Source: Zoogloea sp016790385 (lineage in GTDB: Bacteria; Pseudomonadota; Gammaproteobacteria; Burkholderiales; Rhodocyclaceae). From it: 64,000 bases of DNA. Position numbers and translations under genes: made by a program. Shown here one piece after another: positions 54,519-63,345 of this stretch (position 1 is its first letter; each line of letters opens with the position of its first letter). The stretch lies in NCBI RefSeq assembly GCF_041916735.1, contig NZ_JAYRYY010000004.1; one strand, written 5' to 3'. Below the pieces are notes generated by a model. The model was not told the origin of the DNA, searched no databases, and was given only the letters and a program-made list of their open reading frames with translations.

Positions 54519-57056
54519 ATGAAAATCATTGTTGTCGGCCACGGCATGGTGGGCCACAAGTTCCTCGAAGAACTCCACCAACTGGCATCTGTCCCCACCG
54601 AAGTCACGGTGCTGTGCGAAGAACCCCGCGCCGCCTATGACCGCGTGCATCTGTCCGAATTCTTCGCCGGCAAGACTGCCGACGATCTTTCCCTGGTGGA
54701 GCCCGGCTTCTTTGACAAGAGCGGCTTCTCCCTGCGCCTCAAGACCCGCGCTGCAACCATCGACCGTCGCAAGAAAACCGTCACCACGGCCGACGGCGAA
54801 GAGCTGGCCTACGACAAACTGGTGCTGGCCACCGGCTCGGTGCCCTTCGTGCCCCCAGTCAAGGGCAACGACCGCGCCGACTGTTTCGTCTATCGCACCA
54901 TCGAAGACCTGGAAGCCATGACCGAATGCGGCGCCCGCTCCACCAGCGGCGTGGTGGTGGGCGGCGGCCTGCTCGGCCTGGAATGCGCCAAGGCCCTGCG
55001 CGACCTGGGCCTCGAAACCCACGTGGTCGAGTTCGCCCCGCGCCTGATGACGGTGCAGGTGGATGACGACGGCGGCCGTGTGCTGCGCAGCAAGATCGAA
55101 GAACTCGGCCTGCATGTGCACACCAGCCGCAACACGGTGGAAATCACCGACGGTGCCCGCGCCCGCCACCGCATGGTCTTCAGCGATGGCAGCCACCTGG
55201 AAGCCGACATGATCGTGTTCTCGGCCGGTATCCGCCCCCGTGACGAACTGGCCCGCCAGAACGCCCTGGCGGTCGGCCCCCGCGGCGGCATCGCGGTGGA
55301 TGATCACCTGCGCACCAGCGACCCGGACATCTACGCCATCGGCGAGTGTGCCGCCTGGAAGGAACAGCTCTTCGGCCTCGTGGCCCCCGGCTACGACATG
55401 GCCCGCATTGTGGCCCGTCACATCACCGGCCAGACCGACGCCAGCTTCGCCGGCGCCGACATGAGCACCAAGCTGAAGCTCATGGGCGTGGATGTGGCCA
55501 GCATCGGCGACGCCCAGGGCAAGACCCCCAAGTGCCGCAGCTACCGCTACACCGACGAGCGCAAGCAGATCTACAAGAAGATCGTGGTGAGCGAAGACGG
55601 CAAGCACCTGCTGGGTGCCGTGCTGGTGGGCAATGCCGACGAATACGGCACCCTGCTGCAAATGGCCCTCAATGACATCGCCCCGCCGGAAGATCCCGAG
55701 TTCCTGATCCTGCCCTCCAGCGACGGCAAGGCCAAGCCCGGCCTGGGCGTGGATGCCCTGCCCGACAGCGCCCAGATCTGCTCGTGCAACAACGTCACCA
55801 AGGGCCAGATCTGCGCGGCCGTGGGCGAAGGCGTCACCACCGTCGGCGACATGAAGGCCTGCACCAAGGCCGGCGCCACCTGCGGCGGCTGCGTGCCCCT
55901 GGTCACGCAGGTCATGAAGGCCGAGATGGCCAAGCTCGGCATGGCGGTGAACAACCACATCTGCGAGCACTTCCCCTACTCCCGCCAGGAACTCTTCCAC
56001 CTCATCAAGGTGGGCGAGATCAAGAGCTTTCCCGAACTCCTGGAAAAGCACGGCAAGGGTCTCGGCTGCGACATCTGCAAACCCGCCGCGGCCAGCATCT
56101 TTGCCTCGTGCTGGAACGAGTTCGTGCTCAAGAAGGATCTGGCCGCCCTCCAGGACAGCAACGACTACTTCCTGGGCAACATCCAGAAGGACGGCACCTA
56201 CTCGGTGGTTCCGCGCATGCCCGGCGGCGAAGTCACCCCCGACGGCCTCATCGCCGTGGGCCAGGTGGCCAAGAAGTACGGCCTCTACACCAAGGTCACC
56301 GGCGGCCAGCGGGTCGATCTCTTCGGCGCCCGGGTCGAGCAGCTGCCCTTCATCTGGGACGAACTGATCGCCGCCGGCTTCGAATCGGGCCACGCCTACG
56401 GCAAGTCCCTGCGCACCGTGAAGAGCTGCGTCGGCTCCACCTGGTGCCGCTATGGCGTGGGCGACAGCGTGGGCTTCGCGGTGGAACTCGAGAACCGCTA
56501 CAAGGGTTTGCGCGCTCCCCACAAGATCAAGTTCGGCGTGTCGGGCTGCACCCGCGAGTGTGCCGAGGCCCAGGGCAAGGACGTGGGCATCATCGCCACC
56601 GAGAAGGGCTGGAACCTCTATGTGTGCGGCAACGGTGGCATGAAGCCGCGCCACGCCGAACTGCTCGCTTCCGACCTCACGAAGGAACAGCTCGTCCAGC
56701 TGGTCGATCGCTTCCTCATGTTCTACGTGCGCACCGCCGACCGCCTGCAGCGCACCAGCACCTGGCGCGACAACCTCGAAGGTGGCCTCGACTACCTCAA
56801 GGATGTGGTGGTGAATGACAGCCTGGGCCTCGCCGCCGAGCTGGAAGCCCAGATGCAGCATGTGGTCGATACCTATCAGTGCGAATGGAAGACCGCCGTC
56901 ACCAACCCGGACGTGCGCAAGCGCTTCCGCTCCTTCGTCAACAGCGACAAGGCCGACGAGCACATCCTCTTCGTGGAGGAACGGGGCCAGATCCGCCCCG
57001 CGCGCCCCGAAGAGCGTAGCGCCGCCGACGCCAACACCCTTGCCACGCCCGCTTGA
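54519..57056 (+). CDS. nirB: Assimilatory nitrite reductase, large subunit
   Basis: An 845-residue cytosolic NAD(P)H-nitrite reductase. N-terminal FAD/NAD domains (VVGHGMVGHKFLEEL, GGGLLGLECAKAL), two BFD-like [2Fe-2S] regions (CSCNNVTKGQIC with ATCGGC; CEHFPYSRQEL with CDIC), and sulfite/nitrite reductase domains with siroheme-[4Fe-4S] cysteines C-x5-C (SCVGSTWC) and C-x3-C (GCTREC). ATG 54519 is the conserved start. The longer open frame upstream was rejected. Under sigma54/NtrC-like control. nirD follows. Confidence 0.97.
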   Translation: MKIIVVGHGMVGHKFLEELHQLASVPTEVTVLCEEPRAAYDRVHLSEFFAGKTADDLSLVEPGFFDKSGFSLRLKTRAATIDRRKKTVTTADGEELAYDKLVLATGSVPFVPPVKGNDRADCFVYRTIEDLEAMTECGARSTSGVVVGGGLLGLECAKALRDLGLETHVVEFAPRLMTVQVDDDGGRVLRSKIEELGLHVHTSRNTVEITDGARARHRMVFSDGSHLEADMIVFSAGIRPRDELARQNALAVGPRGGIAVDDHLRTSDPDIYAIGECAAWKEQLFGLVAPGYDMARIVARHITGQTDASFAGADMSTKLKLMGVDVASIGDAQGKTPKCRSYRYTDERKQIYKKIVVSEDGKHLLGAVLVGNADEYGTLLQMALNDIAPPEDPEFLILPSSDGKAKPGLGVDALPDSAQICSCNNVTKGQICAAVGEGVTTVGDMKACTKAGATCGGCVPLVTQVMKAEMAKLGMAVNNHICEHFPYSRQELFHLIKVGEIKSFPELLEKHGKGLGCDICKPAAASIFASCWNEFVLKKDLAALQDSNDYFLGNIQKDGTYSVVPRMPGGEVTPDGLIAVGQVAKKYGLYTKVTGGQRVDLFGARVEQLPFIWDELIAAGFESGHAYGKSLRTVKSCVGSTWCRYGVGDSVGFAVELENRYKGLRAPHKIKFGVSGCTRECAEAQGKDVGIIATEKGWNLYVCGNGGMKPRHAELLASDLTKEQLVQLVDRFLMFYVRTADRLQRTSTWRDNLEGGLDYLKDVVVNDSLGLAAELEAQMQHVVDTYQCEWKTAVTNPDVRKRFRSFVNSDKADEHILFVEERGQIRPARPEERSAADANTLATPA

Positions 57057-57067
57057 GGAGCCCTTTC

Positions 57068-57406
57068 ATGAGCAACGCCCCCCTCGCCTGGACCACCGTG
57101 TGCACGGTGGATGACATCCTGCCCAACACCGGCGTCTGCGCCCTCGTGGAGGACCGCCACGTCGCGGTGTTCCGCATCGGTGACGCCGAGTTCTACGCCA
57201 TCGACAACGTGGACCCCAAGTCCGGCGCCAGCGTCCTGTCCCGGGGCCTGGTCGGCAACCTTGGAGAGCATATCGTGGTTGCCTCACCGCTCTACAAGAA
57301 CCACTTCGACCTGGCCACCGGCGCCTGCCTCGAAGCCCCGGAGCACTCGGTGCGCGCCCACTCCGTCAGCATCGAGGACGGCCGCGTCCGGGTCGCCCTG
57401 GGCTGA
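57068..57406 (+). CDS. nirD: Nitrite reductase small subunit
   Basis: A 112-residue Rieske-fold protein required for NirB activity. The Rieske Cys/His cluster ligands are absent, as is normal for NirD. Motifs: WTTVCTVDDILPNTGVCALV, FYAIDNVDPKSGASVLSRG and SPLYKNHFDLATG. It starts 11 bases after nirB with GGAG upstream. Confidence 0.95.
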   Translation: MSNAPLAWTTVCTVDDILPNTGVCALVEDRHVAVFRIGDAEFYAIDNVDPKSGASVLSRGLVGNLGEHIVVASPLYKNHFDLATGACLEAPEHSVRAHSVSIEDGRVRVALG

Positions 57407-57424
57407 AGCCTCACCCGATCACAC

Positions 57425-57452
57425 TCCGCGGGCGGGCTGCCCCGCCCGCGGA
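57425..57452 (+). repeat. Strong hairpin between nirD and nirC
   Basis: Perfect 12-bp inverted repeat TCCGCGGGCGGG / CCCGCCCGCGGA, loop CTGC, starting 18 bases after nirD, with no T tract. A weaker 8-bp stem (CGCGCCCG, 57517-57524 with 57535-57542) follows before nirC. Probably an mRNA stability or partial attenuation element that adjusts transporter output. Confidence 0.6.
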
Positions 57453-57575
57453 CGACGACGGACGCAACAAAACAACATCGCCTGTATCAACCTGCCGGCA
57501 AGACCCATAACCCCCACGCGCCCGCCCGTAAGGCCGGGCGCGATCGGCCTGCCTGCACATTCGAAGGAAACCTCC

Positions 57576-58388
57576 ATGGCCTACCTCGCCCCCGCCGAAT
57601 TCGTCACCAAAATGGTGGACGCCGGTGAATCCAAGCTGCTGATGTCCACCCGCGACACCCTCATCCGCGCCTACATGGCCGGCGCCATCCTGGCCCTGGC
57701 CGCCGCCTTCGCGGTGAGCGTATCAGTGAACACCGGCAACCCCCTGGTGGGCGCCCTGCTCTTCCCGGTGGGCTTCTGCATGCTCTACCTGCTGGGCTTC
57801 GACCTGCTCACCGGCGTATTCACCCTGGCCCCGCTGGCCGTGATGGACAAGCGCCCTGGCGCCACCTGGAATGGCGTGCTGCGCAACTGGGGCCTGGTGT
57901 TCACCGGCAACTTCGCCGGCGCGCTCACCGTGGCCGTGTTCATGGCCATCATCTTCACCAGCGGTTTCACCGAAGCCCCCAACGCCATCGGCCAGAAGAT
58001 CGGCCACATCGGTGAAGGCCGCACGGTGGGCTATGCCGCCCACGGCGCCGGCGGCATGCTGACCCTGTTCATCCGGGCCGTGATGTGCAACTGGATGGTG
58101 TCCACCGGCGTGGTTGCCGCCATGATGTCCACCAGCGTGTCGGGCAAGGTCATCGCCATGTGGATGCCCATCCTGGTGTTCTTCTACATGGGCTTCGAGC
58201 ACAGCATCGTCAACATGTACCTGTTTCCGTCCGGCCTGATGCTCGGCGGCAACTTCACCTTCATGGACTACATGCTCTGGAACGAAATCCCCACCGTCCT
58301 CGGCAACCTGGTGGGCGGCCTCACCTTTGTCGGCGCCACCCTGTACTCCACCCACTACAAGACCGGCCCGAAGCGTCGCGCCGCCTGA
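57576..58388 (+). CDS. nirC: Formate/nitrite transporter family channel, NirC-like
   Basis: A 270-residue membrane channel of the FNT family with six helices. Conserved features: N-terminal helix, LAAAFAVSVSVNTGNPLVGALLFPVGF, GFDLLTGVFTLAPL, FTGNFAGAL, RAVMCNWMVSTGV, the pore region KVIAMWMPILVFFYMGFEHSIVNMY and NLVGG. Context with nirBD indicates nitrite uptake. ATG 57576 follows AAGGAAA. Downstream is a PP2C/kinase gene. Confidence 0.93.
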   Translation: MAYLAPAEFVTKMVDAGESKLLMSTRDTLIRAYMAGAILALAAAFAVSVSVNTGNPLVGALLFPVGFCMLYLLGFDLLTGVFTLAPLAVMDKRPGATWNGVLRNWGLVFTGNFAGALTVAVFMAIIFTSGFTEAPNAIGQKIGHIGEGRTVGYAAHGAGGMLTLFIRAVMCNWMVSTGVVAAMMSTSVSGKVIAMWMPILVFFYMGFEHSIVNMYLFPSGLMLGGNFTFMDYMLWNEIPTVLGNLVGGLTFVGATLYSTHYKTGPKRRAA

Positions 58389-58416
58389 CGCTGAACACCT
58401 GCCCGGGGGCCGCGTC

Positions 58417-60153
58417 ATGTCCATCGCCTTGCGCGTCACCCTCGGTCAGGCTTCCCTGGCCGGCACGCATGCCACCAACCAGGATTTCCACGGTGCCCTC
58501 CTTCCCCGGGGGCACCAGCTGGCCAGCAAAGGCATCACCCTGGCCCTGGCCGACGGCATCAGCTCCAGCCAGGTCAGCCAGCACGCCAGCCAGACCGCCG
58601 TCCTCTCCTTTCTCGAAGACTACTACGCCACCTCCGACGCCTGGTCGGTACGGCGGGCCGCCGAGCGGGTACTGAGCGCCACCAACGCCTGGCTGTATTC
58701 CCAGACCATGAGCGGCGATGGGCGCTTTGAAAAGGACCGGGGCTATGTGTGCACCTTCAGCGCCCTGATCCTCAAGGGGCGCGACCTGCACCTGCTGCAT
58801 GTGGGCGACTCCCGCGTGTTCCGGCTGCACCCCAACGCCCTCGAACAACTCACCGAAGACCACCGGGTCCGCCTGTCGTCCAGCGAATCCTGCCTGGGCC
58901 GCGCCCTGGGCGCCGGCGCCCATGTGGAGATCGACTACCGTAGCTGGGAGGCCGAGCCGGGCGAGATCTACCTGCTGGCCACCGACGGCGCCTACAGCCA
59001 CCTTCAGGCCGACGATGTGCACCAGGCCCTGCACCAGCACCCTCAGGGTCTGGACGCTGCCGCCACCCACCTGGTGAGCCTGGCCCGCAGCCGCGGCTCC
59101 GACGACGACGCCACCCTGCAACTGCTGCGCATCGACGAACTGCCCGCCAGCAACGCGCCCCACCCGCAACTGCGTCGGGAAGGACTGAGCCTGCCGCCAG
59201 CCCTTGCCCCGCGCATGGAGTTTGAAGGTTTCACCATCCTGCGCGAGATCCAGGTCAGTGCCAGAAGCCACCTGCACCTGGCCGTGGACAAGGCCAGCGG
59301 CCGGCAGTACGTCATCAAGACACCGTCGGTGGACCTCAGCCAGGACACCGACTACCTGGACCGCTTCGTCCTGGAAGAGTGGATCGCCCGCCGGGTGGAC
59401 AGCCCCCATGTAGTCAAGACCTGGGCCGGCGAACGCCCCCGCAGCCACCTCTTTGTGGCCATGGAATTCATCGACGGCCAGACCCTGGCCCAATGGATGC
59501 GTGACAACCCCACGCCGCCCCTGGAGAAGGTGCGCGGCATCGTAGAGCAGCTTGCCCAGGGCCTCCAGACCCTGCACCGGCGCGAAATGCTGCACCAGGA
59601 TCTGCGCCCCGAAAACGTCATGATCGACCATCAGGGCACGGTCAAGCTGATCGACCTTGCCAGCGCCCACGTGGAAGGCCTGGCCGAATACCATCGGGAC
59701 GCGCTCCTCAACGCGGTGCCGGGCACCCTGCAATACACCGCCCCGGAATACCTCCTGGGCCAAGGCGGCAGCCAGCGCAGCGAACTCTTCGCCCTCGCCG
59801 CCATCACCTACCAGATGCTCACCGGCCAGCTCCCCTATGGCCTCGACATTGCCCGGGTGCGCAGCCCGCAGGATTTGCGCGGCCTGCGCTACATCTCCGC
59901 CCGCCACCACCGCCCCGACCTGCCCGCCTGGGTAGACGCCGTGCTCGCCAAAGCCCTGCAACCCGATCCGGCCAGGCGGCAGGAAGTCATCTCCGAGTTC
60001 ATCCACGACCTCAAAGCCCCCGGCACCCAGTTCAGGAACCCCCGCAGCACCCCGCTGATCGAGCGCAACCCGGTGCTGTTCTGGAAAAGCGCCACCGCCC
60101 TGCTCGGCCTCGCCGTCGTCGCCCTCATCGCCCTGCGCATCCTGGAACGCTGA
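58417..60153 (+). CDS. PP2C-type phosphatase fused to a degenerate Ser/Thr kinase
   Basis: A 578-residue protein. Residues 1-240 are a PP2C phosphatase: Asn21/Asp23, Asp46 (LADGIS), LLHVGDSR, ATDGAY and GSDDDAT, i.e. the metal-binding Asp set. Residues 265-535 have a kinase fold: Lys301 (VIK), HQDLRPENV with Asp395 in place of HRD, and Asp413-Leu-Ala-Ser in place of DFG; no clear Gly-rich loop. One C-terminal membrane helix near 553-573 anchors it. Catalytic Lys and both Asp remain, so it may still act. Genes of this kind often neighbour nitrate/nitrite transporters, so it may regulate NirC or nitrogen uptake. It starts 28 bases after nirC. Confidence 0.88.
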   Translation: MSIALRVTLGQASLAGTHATNQDFHGALLPRGHQLASKGITLALADGISSSQVSQHASQTAVLSFLEDYYATSDAWSVRRAAERVLSATNAWLYSQTMSGDGRFEKDRGYVCTFSALILKGRDLHLLHVGDSRVFRLHPNALEQLTEDHRVRLSSSESCLGRALGAGAHVEIDYRSWEAEPGEIYLLATDGAYSHLQADDVHQALHQHPQGLDAAATHLVSLARSRGSDDDATLQLLRIDELPASNAPHPQLRREGLSLPPALAPRMEFEGFTILREIQVSARSHLHLAVDKASGRQYVIKTPSVDLSQDTDYLDRFVLEEWIARRVDSPHVVKTWAGERPRSHLFVAMEFIDGQTLAQWMRDNPTPPLEKVRGIVEQLAQGLQTLHRREMLHQDLRPENVMIDHQGTVKLIDLASAHVEGLAEYHRDALLNAVPGTLQYTAPEYLLGQGGSQRSELFALAAITYQMLTGQLPYGLDIARVRSPQDLRGLRYISARHHRPDLPAWVDAVLAKALQPDPARRQEVISEFIHDLKAPGTQFRNPRSTPLIERNPVLFWKSATALLGLAVVALIALRILER

Positions 60154-60264
60154 CACAGCCAACGCACGCGCCCGGCCAGGGCGGCAATTGCGCTATGCAC
60201 GGGTTTCCTGACTGGCTATGCTGAAAGCCCCACGCCCCCGCGCCGGACAGGAGATGGCCCCCCC

Positions 60265-60396
60265 ATGCACCTCACTCGCCGCATTTATGTCAGCCTGCCC
60301 GCCGACCTGGGCAGCGACATCTACGCCGCCCTCACCGACCGCAACGACATCAGCCCCATCGAACGCACCCTCGCCGCCTTCATGGGGGCGATCTGA
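60265..60396 (+). CDS. Small 43-residue protein, unrecognised
   Basis: Short reading frame from ATG 60265 to TGA 60394-60396, MHLTRRIYVSLPADLGSDIYAA..., with GGAGATGG upstream. It fills the gap between the phosphatase/kinase and modD and points the same way. Composition is protein-like but no family is recognised, and a chance frame cannot be excluded. Confidence 0.4.
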   Translation: MHLTRRIYVSLPADLGSDIYAALTDRNDISPIERTLAAFMGAI

Positions 60397-60423
60397 CAGC
60401 AACGCCCGCCCCACAGCACTGCC

Positions 60424-61290
60424 ATGCCCAACCCCTACACCCTCACCGACATCGAACTCGAAGCCCTGCTGACCGACGACGCTCCCTGGGGCGACGCCAC
60501 CTCCTGGGGGCTCGGCATCAGCACGCTGCCCGGCCGCATGCACTTTTGCGCCCGCCATGCCCAGGTGGTGTGCGGCAGCGAGGAAGCCGCCCGCATGGGC
60601 CTGCTGCGGGGACTGAAGATTGATGGCGCGGTGGTGCCCAGCGGCACGGCCGTGGAGCCGGGAACACCTCTCCTGACCCTCAGCGGCCGGGCTGCCGACC
60701 TGCACCGGGTATGGAAGCCCGCCCAGACCCTGATGGAGTACGCCGGCGGCATCGCCAGCGCCACCGCCGAACTCCTTGCCGCCGCCCGCCGGGGCAACCC
60801 CCTGGTGCGGGTGGCGTGCACCCGCAAGCACCTGCCCGGCAGCAAGTCCCTGTCGGTCAAGGCCATCCTCTGCGGCGGGGCCGCCCCCCACCGCCTGGGC
60901 ATCTCCGACACCCTGCTGGTGTTTGCCGAGCACCGCGCCTTTCTAGGCGACCTGCCCCCCGATCAAGCCGTCGCCCGCCTGAAACAGGCCTGGCCCGAAC
61001 GCCAGGTGGTCGTTGAAGTGGCCAGCGCCGACGAAGCGGCCCTGTGGATGGATGCCGGCGCCGACGTCATCCAGCTGGAAAAGTGCTCACCGGAAGTGGT
61101 CGCCCAGGTGGTCGCCCGGGCTGGCACCCGCCACTGCCAGATCGCCGTGGCCGGCGGCGTGAACGCGGGCAATGCCCAGGCCTATGCCGCAACCGGGGCG
61201 CAGATTCTGGTGAGCAGCGCCCCGTATCAGGGGGCGCCGCGGGATGTGGCGGTGACGGTGGAGCCTATATCCTCCCCCGCCCCGGGCTAA
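60424..61290 (+). CDS. modD: ModD, quinolinate-phosphoribosyltransferase-like molybdenum protein
   Basis: A 288-residue protein of the NadC-like fold, family ModD (molybdenum-utilisation protein). Features: DDAPWGDATSWGL, the CARHAQVVCG segment, MEYAGGIASATAELL, RVACTRKHLPGSKSLSVKAILCGGAAPHRLGISDTLLVFAEH and VIQLEKCSPE. In other genomes modD belongs to the molybdate transport operon; here no mod genes are adjacent, and it follows the nitrite assimilation block. Exact reaction unknown. Confidence 0.88.
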   Translation: MPNPYTLTDIELEALLTDDAPWGDATSWGLGISTLPGRMHFCARHAQVVCGSEEAARMGLLRGLKIDGAVVPSGTAVEPGTPLLTLSGRAADLHRVWKPAQTLMEYAGGIASATAELLAAARRGNPLVRVACTRKHLPGSKSLSVKAILCGGAAPHRLGISDTLLVFAEHRAFLGDLPPDQAVARLKQAWPERQVVVEVASADEAALWMDAGADVIQLEKCSPEVVAQVVARAGTRHCQIAVAGGVNAGNAQAYAATGAQILVSSAPYQGAPRDVAVTVEPISSPAPG

Positions 61291-61564
61291 CCGGCGCCGA
61301 GCCCTGCCGCTCCGGCGCCTGCTATGCCTCGTCGGGCATGCTGATGCCACCCGCGGGCGCCCGCCACCCTGCCCGACATTTCCCCCGGCCACGCCGCCGC
61401 ACTAGGGTGGATCGTCTGGTCAGGGGGATTGGCGGTCGCCTTTCTTTGGCGCACCTGCAAAGGCCGGTGCTTCCAGAAATGAGTTCTCTGCCTCACCCTG
61501 TTTCAAGCACCTCTGATGGCCCGGATGATCATCACACCAAAACACGCTCCAAGGAGGCCACCCC

Positions 61565-62143
61565 ATGAGCATGCTATGCAACGTATATCGGATCAGGCCG
61601 GAGCAGGCCGAGTACCTGAAGCATTTTCCTGACGCCGTTAGCGATCTGCTTGGCTTTGAGGCGCCCGCCCCGAAGCGGGGGTTTTTCTCGCGTCTGTTCG
61701 GAAAGCCCGCCGTGCCCCCTGCCGCCGCATCCGGAAAGCTCGAACCTGTTTCCGCCGCCAACACCTTTGAACTGGAACAAACCTGGCACATCCTGCATTT
61801 TCTGCTCTCGGGCGGTAACGCGGAGGGGCCCTGGCCCATGGCATTCCTGATGTCGGGCGGCGTCGAGGTGGGCCCCGATCTCGGCTATGGCGCGGCGCGG
61901 CTGATCAGCCCGGCTCACACCCGGGAGATCACCGCGTTTCTGGGCTCGGTGTCTTTCGGAATGCTGGAGGCCGCCTACATTCCCGAAACCATCGAGGCCG
62001 CCGAGATCTACTGGCGCCCTTCGAGCGACGCGATGGAGCAAAGGCAGCAACTGGACGATCTCTGGCGTGTGCTCGCAGAACTTCGGGCATTCTGCGAAGC
62101 GGCGAGCGAAGGGGGCGATGCCATCCTCGTCTCCATTTACTGA
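61565..62143 (+). CDS. DUF1877 (YfbM-like) protein
   Basis: A 192-residue protein starting MSMLCNVYRIRPEQAEYL, with WHILHFLLSGG and GGVEVGPDLGYGAARLISPAHTREI, the DUF1877/YfbM pattern. A strong ribosome site AAGGAGG precedes ATG 61565. DUF1877 members often occur near polymorphic toxin or immunity genes. No toxin is adjacent. Function unknown. Confidence 0.88.
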   Translation: MSMLCNVYRIRPEQAEYLKHFPDAVSDLLGFEAPAPKRGFFSRLFGKPAVPPAAASGKLEPVSAANTFELEQTWHILHFLLSGGNAEGPWPMAFLMSGGVEVGPDLGYGAARLISPAHTREITAFLGSVSFGMLEAAYIPETIEAAEIYWRPSSDAMEQRQQLDDLWRVLAELRAFCEAASEGGDAILVSIY

Positions 62144-62175
62144 ACGCCGGCCCCCCGGCACCTGGAGCTTCCCTC

Positions 62176-62736
62176 ATGGGCTATGCGATATCGTGGCTGG
62201 CATGCCGCGGTCTGGCCTTCGAATCGGTTGTGGCCCGGCTCGGGCTGCGTACCACCGGCAGGCAGAGTGAATTTGCGCGGGAGATGATTTCGAGCCAGGC
62301 ACTCGATGATGGCTGGATCCTGGTCGTCGCCAATCGCTGCAACCACGCCATCGTCAAAGCACCGCGGCTTGCCGCCGTTGCTGAAGGATGCGAGCTTGTT
62401 GCGTGCAACATCGAAGAACACGTCATGTACGCATCGGCCGAGTACTGGCGTGATGGACGGCGCCTCTGGCGTATAGAGCACTCCAGCGAGGAGGGTGACA
62501 CTCACCTGGCCGTCGAAGGCACGCCCCCCGACTCGCTTGAACAGAGGTTGGCCGAGTTGCGGCAGACCGCCCCGGACGATGATGAATCCGGTGATTTCTT
62601 CGACATCCCGCTCGATTGCGCAATGGCCCTTGCCGGCTTCAGGCATGACAGCGACCACCCCGTGCGTCAGCACGATTCATTTCAGGTTCTCGAACCGCTC
62701 CCATCGCCGCGGAAGTGGGGGGCATTCTGGAGATGA
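62176..62736 (+). CDS. Conserved-looking hypothetical protein
   Basis: A 186-residue protein beginning MGYAISWLACRGLAFESVVARLGL. Single-domain, soluble and acidic, with no catalytic motif seen. The pattern reminds me of immunity-type orphan genes but I cannot name a family. GGAG lies upstream of ATG 62176. The end overlaps a possible ATG of the next gene by a few bases, suggesting translational coupling with the VOC gene. Confidence 0.7.
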   Translation: MGYAISWLACRGLAFESVVARLGLRTTGRQSEFAREMISSQALDDGWILVVANRCNHAIVKAPRLAAVAEGCELVACNIEEHVMYASAEYWRDGRRLWRIEHSSEEGDTHLAVEGTPPDSLEQRLAELRQTAPDDDESGDFFDIPLDCAMALAGFRHDSDHPVRQHDSFQVLEPLPSPRKWGAFWR

Positions 62737-62741
62737 CGCCC

Positions 62742-63134
62742 ATGAAACTCGCGTACACCATCCTCTACGTCTCCGACGTGCCGGCCTCCCTGGGCTTCTT
62801 CGAAGCGGCCTTTGGCATGACCCGGAAGTTCCTCCACGAAAGCGGCACTTACGGCGAACTGAAAACGGGTGAGACGACGCTGTCCTTCGCCGCCCATGAA
62901 CTCGGCGACATGAACTTCCCGGGCGGACATGTACATGCGGACACCTCGGCCCAGCCCCTGGGTTTCGAGATCGGCCTTGTCACGGACGATGTGGAAAAAG
63001 CCCATTCCCGCGCCCTGGCCGCCGGGGCGCGAGAGATGGCCGCCCCGGTGCGGAAACCCTGGGGGCAGACGGTTTCCTACGTGCGCTGCCCCGACGGGCT
63101 GCTGGTGGAGCTATGCACGGCTGTCGGGGGTTGA
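62742..63134 (+). CDS. VOC (glyoxalase/bleomycin-resistance) family protein
   Basis: A 130-residue protein with two beta-alpha-beta-beta-beta units: LAYTILYVSDVPASLGFFEAAFGM and PLGFEIGLVTDDVEKAHSRALAAGAREMAAPVRKPWGQTVSYVRCPDGLLVELC. Metal ligands could include Glu at the C-terminal VELC. Start 62742 is preceded by GGAG; ATG 62733 is an alternative. Substrate unknown. Confidence 0.9.
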   Translation: MKLAYTILYVSDVPASLGFFEAAFGMTRKFLHESGTYGELKTGETTLSFAAHELGDMNFPGGHVHADTSAQPLGFEIGLVTDDVEKAHSRALAAGAREMAAPVRKPWGQTVSYVRCPDGLLVELCTAVGG

Positions 63135-63141
63135 ACAAACC

Positions 63142-63345
63142 ATGCCCTCCGTAAAGGCCCTTCTGGCCGGCCTGCTTGGCAGCCTCCTTCTCTGCCACCC
63201 CGCCAGCGCCCGGCCAGCCCCGTGGCATCTGTGGCAAAGCACGCTCACCGGCAGGCTGGTCTGCGCCCAGGCGTCGCCGGGTGAAGGCTGGATACGGCTG
63301 CGCGGCCCGTTTCGAGACGCGGGGTGCAGAAAAGCCGCTGACTGA
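63142..63345 (+). CDS. Small secreted protein, unrecognised
   Basis: A 67-residue protein with a clear signal peptide (MPSVKALLAGLLGSLLLCHPASA, cleavage after Ala-Ser-Ala). The mature part is only about 44 residues and has two Cys that could form one disulfide (LVCAQ...DAGCRK). Starts 7 bases after the VOC gene. No homologue recognised. Confidence 0.65.
   Translation: MPSVKALLAGLLGSLLLCHPASARPAPWHLWQSTLTGRLVCAQASPGEGWIRLRGPFRDAGCRKAAD

Noticed and set aside
54453..56963. 836-codon minus-strand frame opposite nirB
   Set aside because: Shadow: repetitive Ala/Gly/His composition with no motifs, opposite a fully motif-supported NirB.
58321..60162. 613-codon minus-strand frame opposite the phosphatase/kinase
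   Set aside because: Shadow of a gene with clear PP2C and kinase motifs.
60218..60472. 84-codon frame overlapping the start of modD
   Set aside because: Pro/Thr/Ser-rich and overlapping modD in another frame; the 43-codon frame at 60265 has better composition and spacing.
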